Shown here piece after piece: positions 6,176-7,562 of a stretch of 7,562 nt of DNA. This DNA is from Thermococcus sp. GTDB lineage: Archaea > Methanobacteriota_B > Thermococci > Thermococcales > Thermococcaceae. A model generated the notes under the pieces. It was given only the letters and a program-made list of their open reading frames with translations, did not search any database and had not been told where the DNA came from. The position numbers and the translations under genes were made by a program. Each line of letters opens with the position of its first letter. The stretch's first letter is position 1. The DNA lies in assembly GCA_027065835.1 (NCBI GenBank), contig JAMONK010000194.1, forward strand, positions 1 to 7,562, read 5' to 3'.

Positions 6176-6862
6176 TTGGACGTATCCTCATTCGGGACTT
6201 ATCTCCTTGGAAAGGCCAGAAGGGGAGATGTAATCATCCTGGAGTACCCCCCAACTTATTCCCTGGAGCGTTTCTCATGGGGTTTTCTGATTCCCGCTCT
6301 GATGGACCGTGGGAAGGTCGTCGTTGTGGACTTCTTCGGGATCGGAGACATAACCTTCAGGAGCTACGTCCGCGGTATAGGTGGAGGGGAGTACTCCAAG
6401 ATCCTGGAACTGATAAAGGAGCTCAAGGTAATCAAGGTGGGGCCCGGCGGAGGAAGCTACGGCGAGATAATAGATGAAATCGTCCCGACATACGAGCCTC
6501 AGAGCGCCCTCAAAAGCTACCACGGCGTCATAAACAGACTCGTGAACTCACCGACCAAGCCGGACTACATGGTGACGTTCGGCCTGGCCATGTACCTGCA
6601 TTTTGGAGGGGAGGGAGCCATCAGATCACTCCTGGCAGGGCTGAGCACGCTGCCCGTGGAGGACTGGGCATGGGTGCACCTTGTAAACCGGGAGACACTG
6701 CCGAAGGAAAAGATAGCGATCATTGAAGAGGTTTCATCTATGGTCTTCGAGCTGTCGGGTGATGGGGTCACCGTGAAAAAAGGGGGTGAGGAGCTTGCCG
6801 CTGATGGGCGAGATGGTTCTGCTGATAGACCCACGGGGAAAACGCTACCTTGTGAGGGTTGA
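6176..6862 (+). CDS. DUF257-family protein with an extended C-terminus
   Basis: Conserved protein of unknown function that I place in DUF257, a family I know mainly from Thermococcales. Recognisable blocks, numbered from TTG 6176, are GDVIILEYP (17-25), VVVVDFFGIGD (48-58), VIKVGPGGGSYGEI (85-98), YMVTFGLAMYL (131-141), STLPVEDWAWVHLVNRETL (157-175) and EEVSSMVFEL (184-193). Alternating hydrophobic strands suggest an alpha/beta cytoplasmic protein; there is no signal peptide or Walker A. Upstream in-frame starts exist at 6164 (TTG) and 6167 (GTG). I prefer TTG 6176 because GGTGA lies five bases before it and the predicted transcript starts near 6164. The last 24 residues after VKKGG (200-204) look unrelated to the family, are hydrophilic and low in strand/helix pattern, and overlap trmI. 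A lost base in the A6G5 run at 6776-6786 would explain this. Co-transcribed with trmI. Confidence 0.85.
   Translation: MDVSSFGTYLLGKARRGDVIILEYPPTYSLERFSWGFLIPALMDRGKVVVVDFFGIGDITFRSYVRGIGGGEYSKILELIKELKVIKVGPGGGSYGEIIDEIVPTYEPQSALKSYHGVINRLVNSPTKPDYMVTFGLAMYLHFGGEGAIRSLLAGLSTLPVEDWAWVHLVNRETLPKEKIAIIEEVSSMVFELSGDGVTVKKGGEELAADGRDGSADRPTGKTLPCEG
6783..6789 (+). promoter_or_regulatory. Ribosome binding site of trmI, deciding a TTG start
   Basis: GGGGTGA here, preceded by another G, matches the archaeal GGAGGTGA consensus with one difference. It lies five bases before TTG 6795. Competing starts are GTG 6786, which is inside this motif, and ATG 6804, which is 14 bases away. The motif is inside the reading frame of the upstream DUF257 gene. 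Confidence 0.6.
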
Positions 6863-7556
6863 GGAGAGGGAGTTTCACACGGACCTGGGGATTCTAAAGC
6901 TTGGGGAGCTCCTTGAGAAGGACTACGGCGAGAGCCTAACCACGCATAAGGGGAAGGAGTTCAGGATCCTGCGCCCCACCGTGAGGGACTACATCGAGAA
7001 GATGAAGCGGGGCCCACAGATAGTCCATCCCAAGGACGCCGGCCTCATCATAGCCTACGCGGGCATATCGCCAGGGGATACCGTCGTTGAGGCTGGGGTC
7101 GGCAGTGGGGCTCTGACGATATACCTGGCCAACGCTGTTGGGCCTTCCGGACGCGTCGTGAGCTACGAACTGCGCGAGGACTTTGCCAGGATCGCCCGAA
7201 GGAACATCGAGGGGATAGGCTTCGACGACAGGGTCACGATAAAGCTCAAGGACGTATACGAGGGGATCGACGAAAGCAACGTTGACCACATAGTCCTTGA
7301 CCTCCCTCAGCCCGAGAACGTCCTCCCCCACGCGGTCGAAGTCCTAAAACCGGGGGGGTACTTCGTTGCGTACACCCCATGCGCCAATCAGGTCCACAGG
7401 TTCTTCCAGGCATTTTGGAAGTACAGGGAAAAGTTCTACAGACCTCAGGTAGTCGAGGTCCTAGTAAGGGAGCAGGACGTAAAGAAAGAGTGCATAAGAC
7501 CTAGAACAACCATGCTGGCCCATACAGGCTACATAACGTTCCTCAGGAAGCTGTGA
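6795..7556 (+). CDS. trmI: tRNA (adenine-N1)-methyltransferase TrmI (m1A57/58)
   Basis: AdoMet-dependent enzyme methylating N1 of adenine 58, and in Pyrococcus also A57, in the T-loop of tRNA; it acts as a homotetramer and aids thermal stability of tRNA. From TTG 6795 the protein is 253 aa. An N-terminal small domain (1-65, including IDPRGKRYLV) precedes KMKRGPQIVHPKDAGLI (69-85). AdoMet motif I is VVEAGVGSGAL (97-107), the acidic end of strand 2 is SYELREDF (123-130), and the catalytic-site motif is DLPQPENVL (169-177). The C-terminus carries RPRTTMLAHTGYITF. Cys196 and Cys233 coincide with the positions forming inter-subunit disulfides in P. abyssi TrmI, which supports both identity and start. 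The codon at 6786 or ATG 6804 are alternatives. It follows DUF257 and overlaps its present 3' end by 68 nt. Six bases follow the stop in this window. Confidence 0.95.
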   Translation: MPLMGEMVLLIDPRGKRYLVRVEEREFHTDLGILKLGELLEKDYGESLTTHKGKEFRILRPTVRDYIEKMKRGPQIVHPKDAGLIIAYAGISPGDTVVEAGVGSGALTIYLANAVGPSGRVVSYELREDFARIARRNIEGIGFDDRVTIKLKDVYEGIDESNVDHIVLDLPQPENVLPHAVEVLKPGGYFVAYTPCANQVHRFFQAFWKYREKFYRPQVVEVLVREQDVKKECIRPRTTMLAHTGYITFLRKL

Positions 7557-7562
7557 CCTCTT

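Overview
The window looks like a chromosomal segment from a Thermococcales archaeon, most probably Thermococcus. The evidence is an SRP19 protein, an archaeal TrmI with the cysteine pair known from Pyrococcus abyssi, a DUF257-family protein (a family I know mainly from Thermococcales), archaeal BRE/TATA promoters, GGTGA-type ribosome binding sites, fairly GC-rich coding DNA and Lys/Arg/Glu-rich proteins. No mobile element, CRISPR array, tRNA or rRNA is visible.

Region 1 (1-5109, minus strand) is most of an Opp/Dpp-family ABC importer operon, read right to left. It holds a large lipid-anchored substrate-binding protein (2920-5109), two permeases of the DppB and DppC type (1846-2847 and 618-1835) and the start of a DppD-type ATPase (1-625, cut by the window edge). 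A second ATPase of the DppF type would be expected beyond base 1. Permease and ATPase genes are packed tightly. A T-rich tract separates the binding-protein gene from the permeases and could reduce downstream transcription. The substrate cannot be read from sequence: in this family it may be oligopeptides or, in hyperthermophilic archaea, oligosaccharides.

The most striking observation is in the binding protein. The segment that normally ends an SBP_bac_5 protein lies near its N-terminus, between the lipobox/linker and the usual N-terminal lobe, while the C-terminus stops where that segment should begin. This is the pattern of a natural circular permutation.

Region 2 (5110-5535) is non-coding. 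It carries the leftward importer promoter with a perfect 12-bp palindrome upstream, then a 16-pair imperfect hairpin immediately upstream of a rightward promoter.

Region 3 (5536-7562) holds four compact genes. A stand-alone RAM (Lrp/AsnC ligand-sensing) domain protein (+) converges with srp19 (-) with one base between stop codons. srp19 diverges from a DUF257 gene (+) through an about 50-bp double promoter. The DUF257 gene runs into trmI (+), the tRNA m1A methyltransferase. Its 3' end seems to have lost its natural stop at an A6G5 run that also forms the trmI ribosome binding site, so the reading frame continues 24 codons and overlaps trmI. Both plus-strand genes appear to use TTG starts five bases after a GGTGA motif.
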